DNA of 64,000 bases from Piliocolobus tephrosceles. Lineage: Eukaryota; Chordata; Mammalia; Primates; Cercopithecidae. The stretch is taken from positions 89,737,298-89,801,297 of the forward strand of contig NC_045441.1 in assembly GCF_002776525.5 (NCBI RefSeq), in the 5' to 3' direction. Shown piece by piece: positions 38,410 through 53,386 of the stretch. The notes beneath the pieces are model-generated. The model was not told the origin of the DNA and ran no database searches. It saw only the letters and a list, made by a program, of their open reading frames with translations. The first letter of the stretch is position 1; the number at the start of each line of letters is the position of its first letter. The position numbers were made by a program, and so were the translations under genes.

Positions 38410-40300
38410 AAGTTTTCTGAAAAAGAGGAATTAAAGAATATTTGGGAGGGGTTGAATACCTGAAAATACCTTCATGAAAAATTGTCTGGATATAGAATTC
38501 TAGGGTGATTATTTCCTATCATCCTGCCTATCCCCTTTCCTACTATGTTTTACACTGTATAGCCATTATTTCAGTGGTCACCCACAGACATAACTTACAT
38601 CTGAGGATAATCACTACCATTTCCCTTTCCATATGGTACTTTAACCACACTTACTCCTTTTAAACTTATGTTATTGTCATCACATAATTTTATCCTCTTT
38701 TAATTCATTAGGACATTATTTTATTGTTGTATACTGTCTATGTGTTCAAATCACCAGCATATTTCCTGTACCTTCCTTTTCGTTTCTTCTTCATTCCAAA
38801 GTCTTTTATGAAATGGGACCATTTATCTTCTTCCTATAGACAATGCTTGAAGCTTAAGATTCATCGACGACTCTGCAAATTTATATATTTTATGAAATGG
38901 AAGGAAATTTTGGTCATGATTTTTTCAATTTTTTTCCTACTTCATCTTCTTTCCCTTGTCCTCTGGGACTCCAGTCCCCGGTATTGTTCTGCAGGCCATT
39001 GAGGTTCTGTTCTTTTAAAATATTTTTTCCTTGGCTATTCCTAATTTCTATTGATCAGTCTTCAAGTTAACTGATCCTTTACTTTGGTCATCTCTGGTCT
39101 GTCATTAACTTATCTGGTGAGGTTTAAATTTCAGATACTGTGTTTTCAATGCTAGAATTTTTTTGTTTGTTTTACAGAAATTATATATATGTTTTGTGTG
39201 TGTGATTTTTGTATTTGACTTCAAGTGATTCTTGTGCCTCAGCCTCTTGAGTAGCTGAGACTGCAGGTGCTTACCACCATGCCTGACTAATTTTTTTTTG
39301 TATTTTTAGTAGAGATGGGATTTCACCATGTTGGCCAGGCTGGTCTTGAACTCCCGACCTCAGGTAATCTGTCCACCTCAGCCTCTCAAAGTGTTAGGAT
39401 TACAGGTGTGAGCCACCTCACCCAGCCTCATTATTTATATTTATAATAGTGATATAGTAAATTATAGTAAATGAAATTTCTTTAAATCAAACAAAAAGAA
39501 ATTCCAACATATATACATATACATATATATATAAAATTTAAGGGACAATTTAAATATTAGCAAATATATTAGTACTAGACTGTTTTGGTTTAATTTGTAG
39601 TTTCTAATTTCTCTGCTGAGATGTATTGATTTTTTTATTAGTGTATGTCTGTTCTTGAGCATAGTAATAATAGCTATATTAAAATCCTTTTCCTAACATC
39701 TAACATCTGTGTCATATTATGGCTGGTTTCCATTGATTGCCTTTTCTGTTGCATATGGATCATATTTTCTGTTTTACCATTTCTTTACATGGCTAGTAAT
39801 TTTAAATCACAGCCTCAACTCTATAAATAATATATGATTCTGCCATGTTTCTCAATAAAATATTGATCTGTTGTTTTAGCATGTAGTCAATTTGATTGGA
39901 CGTAAACTCCAAACTACCTTCTATGAAGTTGGTGACAGTTGAATTCTTATTCCAGTTCTTCTATACCTACCTAGATTTTTATAGTTTATGCCAGATATAT
40001 ATTTTTCACAGGTCAGTGGAGTTTGGGTCCAGATTTTATGGACAAAATTTCATGATTTCGGAGCTATAGAGAGACTGCAGAGTTGCATTCACATTTCATT
40101 TCAAGGATGGACTAGGCAAAGAGCCATTAATAAATGGGAACTTACCCAGTGTCATTTTCTTTCATTAATGTATGCCTGTGTTTGGCCATTCTCTAGTTCT
40201 TTTAAGTAATTAACTTTTACATTTTGCCGGAATTCATAGGGTGCTTTGGGTGCACGGGAAGAAAGAGGGACAGGAGGATTTTTGATAAGGTCTAATCTAC
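38410..40300 (-). mobile_element. L1M (HAL1/L1ME-like), antisense, split by Alu
   Basis: 38410-39204 and 39431-40300 match the same 5'/ORF1-side L1M region as 3330-8530: 'gtctggatatagaattctagg', 'attgatcagtcttcaagttaactgatcc', 'agcatagtaataatagctatattaaaatcc', 'catctgtgtcatattatggctgg'. Right limit uncertain. Confidence 0.55.
39205..39427 (-). mobile_element. 3'-truncated Alu
   Basis: Antisense Alu beginning at 'cttcaagtgattcttgtgcc' and ending 'cacccagcc'. The poly(T) and the first ~90 bases of the antisense right arm are missing, so the element lost its 3' end after insertion. Confidence 0.85.
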
Positions 40301-40940
40301 CCTCATGGAAAGAGGAATCCCAAATGTTCTGTTTTCATTAGTCTGAAAAAGAAAAAAAAAAAAAAGATTTCCAATGGATTCTAGGCCCACAGTTATTTTC
40401 TTACATCATTTTAAAGAGGTAATATAACTATCCTCTAGCTTCTATTTTTATAGTTAAGAAGACAGCTTTTAGTTTAGCTGCCATCAGAGAAGTTGTCTTA
40501 TATTACCTGGCCACACACAGCTCCCCATTCTCCTCTACCCGGACCCAACCCCTTTTCTGGTTTCTATCAACTCAGCTTAGTTTTGCCTATTCTAGAACTT
40601 CATATTAATGGAATCATGCACTATCTGCTCTTTTCCTCTCTGACTTCTTTGGCCTAACAGTGTGTTTGAGATTTGTTTATATGTTTGTGTGTTAGCAGAG
40701 TATACTTTTCTTTTTATTGCTGAGCAGTCTTCCATTCTATGACTATACCATAAATTATTCATCAATTTAGCTGTGGATAGACATTTTGAAACTTGGAACA
40801 ATTATAAATGAAACTGCTATGAAAATTCTTGTGTAGTTTGTTTGTTTTACATGTGTTGTCATTTCTGTTGGGTAAACAGCTACAGTAGAACTGCTAACAT
40901 TTAGGATCGATACATGCTGAAATTTGTAAGAAACTGAAGA

Positions 40941-41353
40941 CATGATGGCTCATGTTTGTAATCCCAACACTTTGGGAGGCTTGAGGCCTGGAGTTTGAGA
41001 CCAGCCTAGGCAAAATAGTCAGACCTTATCTCTAAAAAAACACAAAAATTAGCTAGGCATAGTGGGACTCTCCTGTAGTCCCAGATACTTGGGAGGCTGA
41101 GGCAGGAACATTGCTTAAGCCTAGAAGCTTGAGGATGTAGTGAGCTATTAAAGTGCCATCCAGGAGAATGGCATGAACCAAGGAGGCAGGGTTTGCAATG
41201 AGCCGAGATTGCACTACTGCACTCCAGCCTGGGCGACGGAGCGAGACTCCATCTCAAAAAAAAAAAAAAAAAAAAAAAAAAGCAGTGCCGTCATACTTCA
41301 GCCTGCGCGACAGAGTGAGATCCTATCTAAAAGAAAAAAAAAAGAAGAAGAAA
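40941..41353 (+). mobile_element. AluJ-like element, interrupted
   Basis: Old Alu with 'ggctcatgtttgtaatcccaacac' and AluJ-like 'gtgagctattaaagtgcc'. It is broken at 41160 and resumes at 41284 to its A-rich tail. Many mutations. Confidence 0.85.
41161..41283 (+). mobile_element. 5'-truncated Alu inside AluJ
   Basis: Only the right-arm end of a younger Alu ('ggagaatggcatgaacc...ctgggcgacggagcgag') with an A-tail of about 27. Duplications 'agtgccatc' (41152-41160) and 'agtgccgtc' (41284-41292) show a real insertion. Confidence 0.88.
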
Positions 41354-41802
41354 GCGACAGTTTTCCAAAGTGATTGTGCTACTTGACACTTCTACCAGCA
41401 ATATATGAGAGTTTCAATTATTATACATTCTTATCAAATCTTGGTCTTATCAATCCTTGTGATTTTAGCAATTCTCATGAAGTTTATTCCATTATTACTT
41501 CACTAGAGTGGTAGTTTTGTAGGTGTACACATTTCTCAAAACATAATAAACACTACACTCAAAATCTGTTTTATTGCATGTAAATTCTATGTCAGTAAAA
41601 ATCTACAATATTAAAATTATTAGAAAACTTTACCTCTTATAGAAACAGCCTCTTATAGAAATATCTAGATTTCAGAGCTATAGAATGCCATTTTGACCTT
41701 GCAGCTGTTTCACAGAAAGCTGTGGTAATAACTAAATAATCATAATATTGAACAGTATGTGGTATATGGCAAGCTTTCAGTGATTATTTGTAGAATGAAT
41801 GA

Positions 41803-42121
<319 letters not shown>

Positions 42122-42131
42122 GAATGAATTA

Positions 42132-42830
42132 TTGTCCAAAAGTAATAAAAAATGATAAAATACAAAAGGAAAATAAGACAATTATGTATCTGCAAGTGCC
42201 GAAGCCAAAAGCAACTAAGTAAAAACGTCTTCCAGTTACATAGTTGTCCACAAAGAAAAAAAAATATTGATCATACAATTGTATGACAGTGGTAATATTT
42301 TTGAATATTTATGCTCTTACTCTTAACATTGCAGATTCTCTTGATTCTAGATAGATAGATTTAATCCAGGGCAATTCAAAGTTAAGACAGATTGCTTAAA
42401 AGTTAGTGGTATAATGGTTGATCATATTAATATTAGTTTAGCAAGGATTATTGGAGTTTTATATTTAATAAGCTTTTTATGGACATAAAATGTATACTTC
42501 TATTTAAATGAATGCTAGGGAAATAAAAGAAATTTGTTCTTCAGGACATTCTGGACAAAGTCAAACTGACATTTGTTATCTTTACTTTTTAGGCCATCTC
42601 AAAATGTAGTTCATCACATTCAAGAAAATATTTTAACAATCAATTACAACCTATTACTACTAATAGAAAAAACAACTCAGTTTGTAATACTGGTGGTGAA
42701 TTATTAATCAAGTCATGATTATGAATATATGGATTATCTTTAAAAAAACTTTACAAAAGCTATAAAAAATTCATACTAACAATGGAGGAAGTTTTAAAAA
42801 ATAGGTACATCTAAGAAGAGGAATGTATCT
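42132..42830. other. Unassigned AT-rich sequence
   Basis: No family or gene recognised. Confidence 0.45.
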
Positions 42831-44940
<2,110 letters not shown>

Positions 44941-45194
44941 TTCACATCAAGAGATTTTCTGTAAGACAGAGAGTAGCTCTCACCTGATAGCTATATCTAT
45001 ATGGAGCTCCCATAACCCTCTTCCACTACTACTGCTTGTAGTCCCCATAAGAAGCTTCCAAAAATGCCAGATCTTGGAGACTATCACAGTTCACTACACT
45101 GGAGGGAAAAAATCTTACGTATAATGATACTGTTACTCTAAGCAGGGAAGGACTTTATAGAATCATATAATACATTCATAAATGAAAAACATTT

Positions 45195-45415
45195 AGTAAC
45201 TTCTGTAGATGGCAAGTGCTAGCCTTGTTCACTATCATTTTAAATGTTATTCCATGTAATCCTCACAAAGTCTAAGAGGCAGATGTTATTATTTCTGTTT
45301 TGAAAGTAAAGTTTACAAAGATTAGGTAAACTTGCCCTGAGTCATAGAGCCAGTAGGTGCTGGAGCCAGAATTTTAATTAAAATCTGTTTGGTCCCAGGT
45401 TTCTACTTCTGATAT
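45195..45415 (+). mobile_element. MIR
   Basis: In order: 'atgtaatcctcacaaag', 'cttgccctgagtcatagagccagtaggtgctggagcc'. Confidence 0.75.
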
Positions 45416-45654
45416 GCAATTCACACATTATTTGTTGCCAAACTGGTATACTAAGAAAGATTTTTCTGTATTTATGTCTATATTTATAGCGGTAATAATC
45501 TTACCCAATCAATTTTTCTTTAGAAATGGTACAAAAGCACATTGCTGCAGAGGAAACCTTTTAAAAGTTAGATTTACTCTGAATTTATGTGATTTCTTTA
45601 AAGTGATAACAACAATGAGATGTTATCGTTTAACAACGTCATCTCTTTAAAAAA

Positions 45655-45850
45655 GCCTGTTGCCCAGGCTTAAGTTCAATGGGGTTATCATAGGTTACTG
45701 TAGTCTCGAACTTCTGGGCTCAAGCAATCCTTCTGCCTGAGCTTCCCAAGTAGCTGGGACTATAGACACATGCCACCGTGCCCAGCTAATTTATTCTATT
45801 TTATTTTATTATTTGTAGAGACAGGGTCTCACCACATTGCCCCAACCAGT
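45655..45850 (-). mobile_element. Alu left-monomer-type fragment (FLAM/AluJ), antisense
   Basis: About 195 bases of antisense Alu-related sequence ('gttgcccaggcttaagttcaatgg', 'agtagctgggactatag', 'gtagagacagggtctcac'). Only one monomer is clear. Confidence 0.75.
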
Positions 45851-46329
45851 TTCAAATTTGATCATTAGAGCAATGACAAAATACTAATGATAATGTTGAT
45901 CATAATGATGAAGATGACAACTGGTACACATTGAGTCTACAAAAGGTATGGGAGTATAATATTCAAAAGAGAAGTTATAAAGTTTGTGGAAACAGAATGG
46001 TCAAACAAAACTAAGGTAAATAGGATATGACTAGTTTTTACATGCATTTTAATATGTAGTTTAGTGGACCATTCATTTTTATGGGTATAGTGCTTTTATA
46101 TGTCAGTTTTAGAAATATACATATAAATATGTTTCAATCTGTTTAATGCAAGCCTAAATATAAGGAACAATGAGTAAATCAAATAGTGCAGGGGAAATAG
46201 TCACTACACCAAGAACAGGAAGAACTAATACTGGTGGTCACAAAAAATAACCAACTATAAGGAGAGTCAAGAAAGTGATAATGGGTAGAAAGGTATTGTG
46301 TATTAATAAATAATGATCGTTAGTAGTAA
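45851..46329. other. Unassigned sequence
   Basis: No recognised element. Confidence 0.45.
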
Positions 46330-46565
46330 TAAAGTTCTTAATACCATAATAGCAAATTACTATGTTCTCATACTCTATGCACGCTAATGCATTCAATCCT
46401 TCTAATAACTCTGTGAGTTAGATTTTATTATTATCCTCATTTCACAAATGAAAACTGAGACACAGAGGTTGTATAATGTGCTCATGATCACACAATTAAC
46501 AGGATGCACAGCTGGTAGGTAGTTTGGCTCTAGCGACACTGCACTTAACCACTACACTACCAAAC
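46330..46565 (+). mobile_element. MIR
   Basis: 'aataactctgtgagttagattttattattatcc', 'gaaaactgagacacagagg', 'gctggtaggtag', 'cacttaaccactacactac' in MIR order. Confidence 0.82.
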
Positions 46566-46574
46566 ATTCTATAG

Positions 46575-47106
46575 CAAAGGTCCCCAACATTTTTGGCACC
46601 AGGGACTGGTTTCGGGGAAGAGAATTTTTTCATGGAGCAGGGTTGGGGTGGGGGATAGTTTCAGGATGATTCAAGTGCATTACATTTATTGCGTACTTTA
46701 TTTGTATTAGTACTCCATTATAATATATAATAAAATAATTTTACAGCTCACCATAATGGAGAATCAGTGGAAGCCCTGAGCTTGTTTTCCTGCAACTTGA
46801 CAGTTCCATCTAAGAGTTATGGGAGACAATGACAAATCATCAGGCATTAGATTCTCATAAGGAGTGCACAACCTGGATCCCTTGCATGCACAGTTCACAA
46901 TAGAATTTGCGCTGCTATAAGAATCTAACGCTGCTGCTGATCTGACAGGAGGTGGAGCTCAGGTGGTAATGCCAGTGATGAGGAGTGGCTGTAAATACAG
47001 ATGAAGCTTCACTTGCTCGTCCACCGCTCACCTTCTGCTGTACACCCCCGTTCCTAACAGGCCACAAACCGGTATGAGTTCGTGGCCAGGGGCTTGGGGA
47101 CCCCTG
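46575..47106 (-). mobile_element. MER1-type hAT-Charlie element
   Basis: Ends 'caaaggtccccaac' and 'ggggacccctg' are inverted. The internal blocks 'catcaggcattagattctcataaggag' and 'gctgatctgacaggaggtggagctcagg' are diagnostic. Flanking 8-mers 'ttctatag' and 'tactgcag' agree at 5 of 8 bases, consistent with a decayed 8-bp hAT duplication. At about 530 bp it resembles MER1A. No transposase. Confidence 0.88.
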
Positions 47107-47414
47107 TACTGCAGGTACTCCTTTGAACCTATCGACTCAGATTCCTTCCTGATTTCCCAGAAGGTCAAACCTTTGATAATCCTATGAATTGCAATCCTCT
47201 AAGGAGTTATCACTACATGCCATACACTGGCCAAATAAGACTTTCAAAAATCATTTTGGTGGCTCAAAATTATAAAACATATGAAAGGTGTGGACTTAAA
47301 AATCCATGTTGACAGAACTAGCCAAAATTTGGCTAGTAAAAGGAAGTTACATGATGATTAGTGCCTAGATTTTGAATTCCCATGGGAAACGTAACCAAGA
47401 ATTGATTGACTATG

Positions 47415-47545
47415 GTTCCATAGTTCTATTGAGATATAATTCACCAATTTAAAGTATACAATTCAATGGTTTTTAGTATGTTCACAAAATTATGCAACCA
47501 TTACCACAAACTAATTCTTGTCACTCCAAAAAGAATCTGTTGATC
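47415..47545 (+). mobile_element. L1M 3'UTR fragment, sense
   Basis: 'attgagatataattcaccaatttaaagtatacaattcaatgg' and 'attatgcaaccattaccacaa' match the 3'UTR of old L1M elements. 47115-47414 before it is unassigned. Confidence 0.75.
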
Positions 47546-47574
47546 TTATACTAAGAATCTGTTGATCTTATACT
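47531..47574. repeat. 22-bp perfect tandem duplication
   Basis: Two identical 22-base units, 47531-47552 and 47553-47574, at the end of the L1M fragment. Confidence 0.95.
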
Positions 47575-47579
47575 CTGCA

Positions 47580-48799
47580 ACCTCAGAGGGTCTGAGAAAG
47601 TATTTGTGTGTTGGGGCTCTGCATGCATTACTGAAATCATCAGGAGAAATCAAGATGATATCACTGAATTCCTAAGAGGTTTTCAAAATAAGAGTGTCAA
47701 TGATACCAGAAAAATACAAAAACATTAATGGAAAAAGTAAGAAATGTATTAAGCCTATTGTGCTGATTTTTAAAGAAGGGTCATATACATATACTTAATA
47801 ATGAGTTTTACAATCATTTTTGTGTACTGTCTAAGGGGTTTGGAGACTTAATCATAGCAACTTATAATTGTTTAACGAATATAATCAAATTTAAAATAAA
47901 TGTTTAGATGCTCAAGAAAAAAATATTTTTTTGCAATTTTCAGAGCAATACATTTAATATTAAAACTGTACAAATAACACTGTATACTCCTTTTTACAAA
48001 CTCCCCCCAATACATTAAAATTTCTATGAACATTTGTAGTCTCATGGCAAGCATTGTCATTAAGGCATCATTTTATAAAGTATATGTGGAGTGCCTATTT
48101 TCGGGTTCTCCTAATTCAGGCCCCTGTCTATAACATTATGTAAAAGAAGTTGCTCTTGAATGTTTAGTTATCCAAAAGGAATTTACTAAAAGCGACTGAG
48201 GGGCTCTATAAGATGAAAAACACTTAATCATTTAAGCAGTTAATGTAAGCTGTGTGTGTGTGTGTGTGTGTGTCTCTATGTCTATAAGTACACATGAAGC
48301 AAACCAGAAATATAGTATGGTTACAGTATTAATTTATGGAAGCTTTGTACTGAGGATTCAGTGAAAATACATAGCCCTTCATGATATTCCTACTCAGATT
48401 TCAGCCTTCTTTCATCTTTTAGCTCTGCACCACCTACTGGCCTCTTCTAAGTCCCAGGAGGATCATCTTCTGCTCTGTCTACATAAGAATACTTACTTTT
48501 TATGCCATGGCATTTACTGTCAGTTGGAGAGACAATTGCTTGCAGTCTGGACTGTGTCTACAGAATTTTTGTCTGTTTTATCTCTGGCTATGCATAGGTA
48601 TCTGCGCTGCCAGAATTTAAGTAAGCTTGCATTCCTTCAATATGGACCATAAGCTTTCTATAGCTGTTTATTATCAAGGAAATTGTATATATTCTGTACA
48701 TAGTTTTTTTAGCCCTGCAAACACTTACTTCTGCTTTGTCCGCTATGGAATTAAGGAGTGTTTTACACAATACCAGGGTTTTAGTAGAAAAATGGCAGC
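47580..48799. other. Unassigned, with (TG)n at 48251-48273
   Basis: No gene or family recognised apart from the dinucleotide tract of about 11 units. Confidence 0.5.
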
Positions 48800-49212
48800 T
48801 CCTGGGAATACATTGATTTGTATTTATATAGTATGTAATATGTTTCAGGCACTGTTCTAAATGCATTGCAAACATTGATTCATTTCATCTTTCTAACAAC
48901 CCAATAAGGAAAGCATTATCATTAGCTCCATTCTATAAGTTAGAAAGCCGGGGGATGTAGAGAAATTAAAGTCTTCACTGGAGCTAGATTTTCACAGAAG
49001 TTATTAAGATTTAATTGGTGAGAAAAATCTCCTGAGTGGAGATACATAATCAGATCAATCCTAAGGAGTCACATTTACAAGGACATTATCCACTATGACA
49101 GCATCTCTAGTGTAACAATGGATCTTTTGTGACTTGCCCAAAGTCACATAGCCAGTAAATGACATTTGAGCCCAGCAGTCTCTCTCCAAAGCCCATGCAC
49201 TTAATAATGGAG
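48800..49212 (+). mobile_element. MIR, interrupted
   Basis: 48800-48972 ('caggcactgttctaaatgcattgc', 'cattctataagttagaaagc') and 49129-49212 ('gtgacttgcccaaagtcacatagccagtaaatg') are the two halves of one MIR. An insert of about 155 bases separates them. Confidence 0.8.
48973..49128. repeat. Unclassified repeat, copy 1, inside MIR
   Basis: About 140 bases (48975-49118) resemble 49998-50142, sharing 'aatcagatca' and 'cctaaggagtcacattta'. By eye identity is around 70-75%. Its position between two MIR halves implies insertion. Confidence 0.7.
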
Positions 49213-49554
49213 AGAGTGTCTCTTTTCCCAGAAGTCATGAGCTTTGTGATCCTTATAACCCAAACAATCAGCCCCCAAGTCTCACTGCCCAGGTTCCCAA
49301 ATGCCCCTTATATTGTGGTCTATTCCATGCCCATGTCTGTGTATGCTTTATTATCCCCTCATTTGCAGTTATGTGAGTTTAAATTCAATAAATACTTGAT
49401 GATGGAGATAGAGATTAATATTGCACTAGAGTGGATAAACGTTGTAATTAAAATCTGCAGAAAATATGTGGCGAGTCTACTTTCTACATCAATACTCTGC
49501 CCGGTTACATAGTACTAGGGCTTGTGCAAATCTAGGAAACAAAACCAATCAGTA
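49213..49554. other. Unassigned sequence
   Basis: The 117-codon frame at 49159-49512 begins in MIR sequence and shows no protein family features. Confidence 0.45.
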
Positions 49555-49569
49555 AAAGACACTTGTTCC

Positions 49570-49832
49570 AGGCGAGCGTGATGGCTCATGCCTGTAATCC
49601 TAGCACTTTGGGAGGAGGAGGTAGGCGGATCATGAGGTCAGGAGATCGAGACCATCCTGGCTAACATGGTGAAACCCTGTCTCTACTAAAAATACAAAAA
49701 AATTAGCCGGACATGGTGGTGGGTGCCTGTAGTCCCAGCTACTCGGGAGGCTGAAGCAGGAGAATGGTGTGAACTCGGGAGGTGGAGCTTACAGTGAGCT
49801 GAGATCAAATAAATAAATAAATAAAATAAAAT
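49570..49832 (+). mobile_element. AluY with 3' end replaced by (AAAT)n
   Basis: Perfect 15-bp duplication 'aaagacacttgttcc' at 49555-49569 and 49833-49847. The Alu body stops after 'gtgagctgagatc', about 45 bases short of the usual end, and an AAAT/AAAAT tract takes the place of the missing part and tail. Confidence 0.93.
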
Positions 49833-49997
49833 AAAGACACTTGTTCCCTTTGTAGCAAGTTATACTTGCTGGGGTTGGACAAAATATTCTGGATCAAAGT
49901 TTTTAAAAAAGCCAATGTTGTGATAAGCATTTCTCTCTAGAATACTTGATAGATGATGACTCATTTTAAACTAGTGCATTCTGACTGACCTTTGATG

Positions 49998-50142
49998 GTG
50001 CTGAAACAAGATTCTCACATAGGTTATTGGGATTTCAGTGGTGAAACAATTTCCTGAGGAGAAATGTCACAATCAGATCAAGCCTAAGGAGTCACATTTA
50101 AGAGGATATTATTCAGCAGGAACGGTTCTCTAGTTTGTCAGG
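49998..50142. repeat. Unclassified repeat, copy 2
   Basis: Direct-orientation partner of 48975-49118. No MIR flanks this copy. Confidence 0.7.
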
Positions 50143-50246
50143 ATTAATATTATGTAAAGAATAAACTGATGTATTTTAACTTCCTTCATTAAAAAAAGAT
50201 TCTATTTGTGGTCTCCCATCTCTAAAGCCAGGCTGAAGGACTGTCA

Positions 50247-51525
<1,279 letters not shown>

Positions 51526-51529
51526 ACAT

Positions 51530-52085
51530 AGAAAATTTCACTTTCTATCGCCTTTATCTATTTTATTTCTATTATCACCTTTCAATTACATATTTATGTA
51601 TTTGCTTTATGATCTGGCTCACACATTACAATGGAAGTTTCATTAAGAAATAGGTTTTTTTCTTTTTCTTCCTTTTTTTTTTTTTTTTGGAGACAGTCTG
51701 ACTCTGCCACTCAAGGTGGAGTGCAGTGGTGCTGTCTCAGTTCGCTGCAACCTCCACCTCCTGGTTTCAACCAATTCTCCTGCCTTGGCTTCCCAAGCAA
51801 CTGGTACAGCAGGAGCGCACCACCATGCCTGGCTAATGTTTGTATTTTTAGTAGAGATGGGGTTTCACCATGTTTACCAGGCTGGTCTTGAACTCCTGAC
51901 CTCAAGTGATCCACCTGCCTCGGCCCCCCAGAGTGCTGGAATAACAGGGCATGAGCCACTGCACCCAGCTCAAGACATGGATATCTTTCTGTTTATTCAC
52001 TGTTGTATTTGCAGTATTTAGAAAAGTGTCTGACACATAATAGGTGCTCAAGAAATCTTGTTTAATCAAAGAATGATCAAATTTA
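51530..52085 (+). mobile_element. L2 element, split by Alu
   Basis: 51530-51666 ('tgatctggctcacacattac...gaagtttcattaag') and 51971-52085 ('tagaaaagtgtctgacacataataggtgctcaagaaatcttg') follow the L2 3' end in order. Confidence 0.65.
51667..51970 (-). mobile_element. Alu inserted in L2
   Basis: Poly(T) then antisense Alu to 'gcacccagct'. AluS-like with several changes. No clear duplication. Confidence 0.92.
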
Positions 52086-52978
52086 CTTACTTACCAAATA
52101 GTTGCTATGACAGTTTAGATATGGAGCTATTTCTTCAGGTTGGTGACATAAGAAAAACTTCATGGATGATACTGAGGAAAGCAAAGGCTATCTTAGATGA
52201 AAACATGAGAAGAAAAAGAGCAGAAAGTCATGGAGAATAAGGAATATATATATATATTTATATATATAGAATTTAGGACACAAACATAGTAAATCCATTT
52301 GTCTTCAATGTTTATTAGTGTGGGGAAATGAAAAATACATGTTACAGATTAGGAAAAATGGAAAAGATAATAGGAAGCAGAGGGTTGTGAATTCCAAGGA
52401 AATATTACAACATTTTATCTAGTAGCATGGCTGTCATCTAGATTAATACCTTCGAGAAATAAACAGAACAATATAAGAAAAACCAAACAATATAATGATA
52501 AATAACACAGAAGAATTTTTATGTATTTTGATGAGCTAACTGAATCCAAATCAGTAATGTTATACATACAGTTTTTCAATGACATAAAAGTGGAAAAGTT
52601 TGTGAGATATGGATGAAATTAATTACATAACATTTCATATTCAAACTGAACCCTTAATGAAATTGATTTCAGTTTCTTAGAATTTAAAACCTTAAATGTG
52701 TTGCAAAAGTCAAAATAAAAGATAATTTGTAAAATGAGACTCAACAAAAAGACTTTTTAAAAAAGTTTCTTTGGGGAAGGAAACTTTCAAAAATATGTAG
52801 AATATGTTAGCCATCACTGCAGTTATTCTTAATGTACAAATGATAAAAGTTTATTAAGATTACTGAGGAAAGTTGTAGAATCATCCTTTGTATTTTAGAA
52901 CAAGAATCGTAAGTGGGTTTTATATCTCCATTTTCTAATTATTTGATTTCATTATTTATACAATCATTTATTTATATG
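52086..52978. other. Unassigned, with (AT)n at about 52239-52268
   Basis: AT-rich and without recognised elements other than the dinucleotide tract. Confidence 0.45.
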
Positions 52979-52983
52979 CTGTT

Positions 52984-53349
52984 TGTGTTAGTCTGTTCTC
53001 ACACTGCTATAAAGAAATACCCAAGACTGGGTAATTTATAAAGGAAATGGGTTTAATTGACTCACAGCTCTGCATGGCTGGGGAGGCCTCAGGAAATCCA
53101 CAATCATGGCTGAAGGGGAAGCAGACAGCTTTTTCACAAGGCGGCAGGAAAGACAAGAGAATAGTGAAGGAGGAACTTGCCAAACAACTTCTAAAACCAT
53201 CAGATCTTGTGAGAACTCACAATCACAAGAATAGCATGGGGGAAACCGCCCCCAAAATCCAATCACCTCCCATCAGGTTCCTCCCTCAGTTCCTGGGGAT
53301 TACAATTCAAGATAAGATTTGGGTGGAGACACAAAGCCAGACTATGTCA
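52984..53349 (-). mobile_element. Solo MaLR LTR (MST/THE1-like), reverse
   Basis: 'tgtgttagtctgttctcacactgc' through 'gggtaatttataaaggaaatggg' to 'gccagactatgtca'. Perfect 5-bp flanks 'ctgtt' at 52979-52983 and 53350-53354 show the original insertion later collapsed to one LTR. Confidence 0.93.
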
Positions 53350-53362
53350 CTGTTTTCTAGTT

Positions 53363-53386
53363 AAAAAAAAAAAAAAAAAAAAAAAA
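53363..53386. repeat. Poly(A) tract
   Basis: 24 A residues a few bases after the solo LTR; not part of the LTR. Confidence 0.85.

Larger units (their letters stand above)
40510..41520 (-). mobile_element. L1M 3' region, antisense, split by AluJ
   Basis: 'ggaatcatgcactatctgctc', 'cttccattctatgactataccataaatt' and, after the Alu, 'agttttccaaagtgattgtgc' and 'accagcaatatatgag' follow the L1M 3' region in reverse. An A-run at about 40350-40365 precedes it. Confidence 0.6.
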
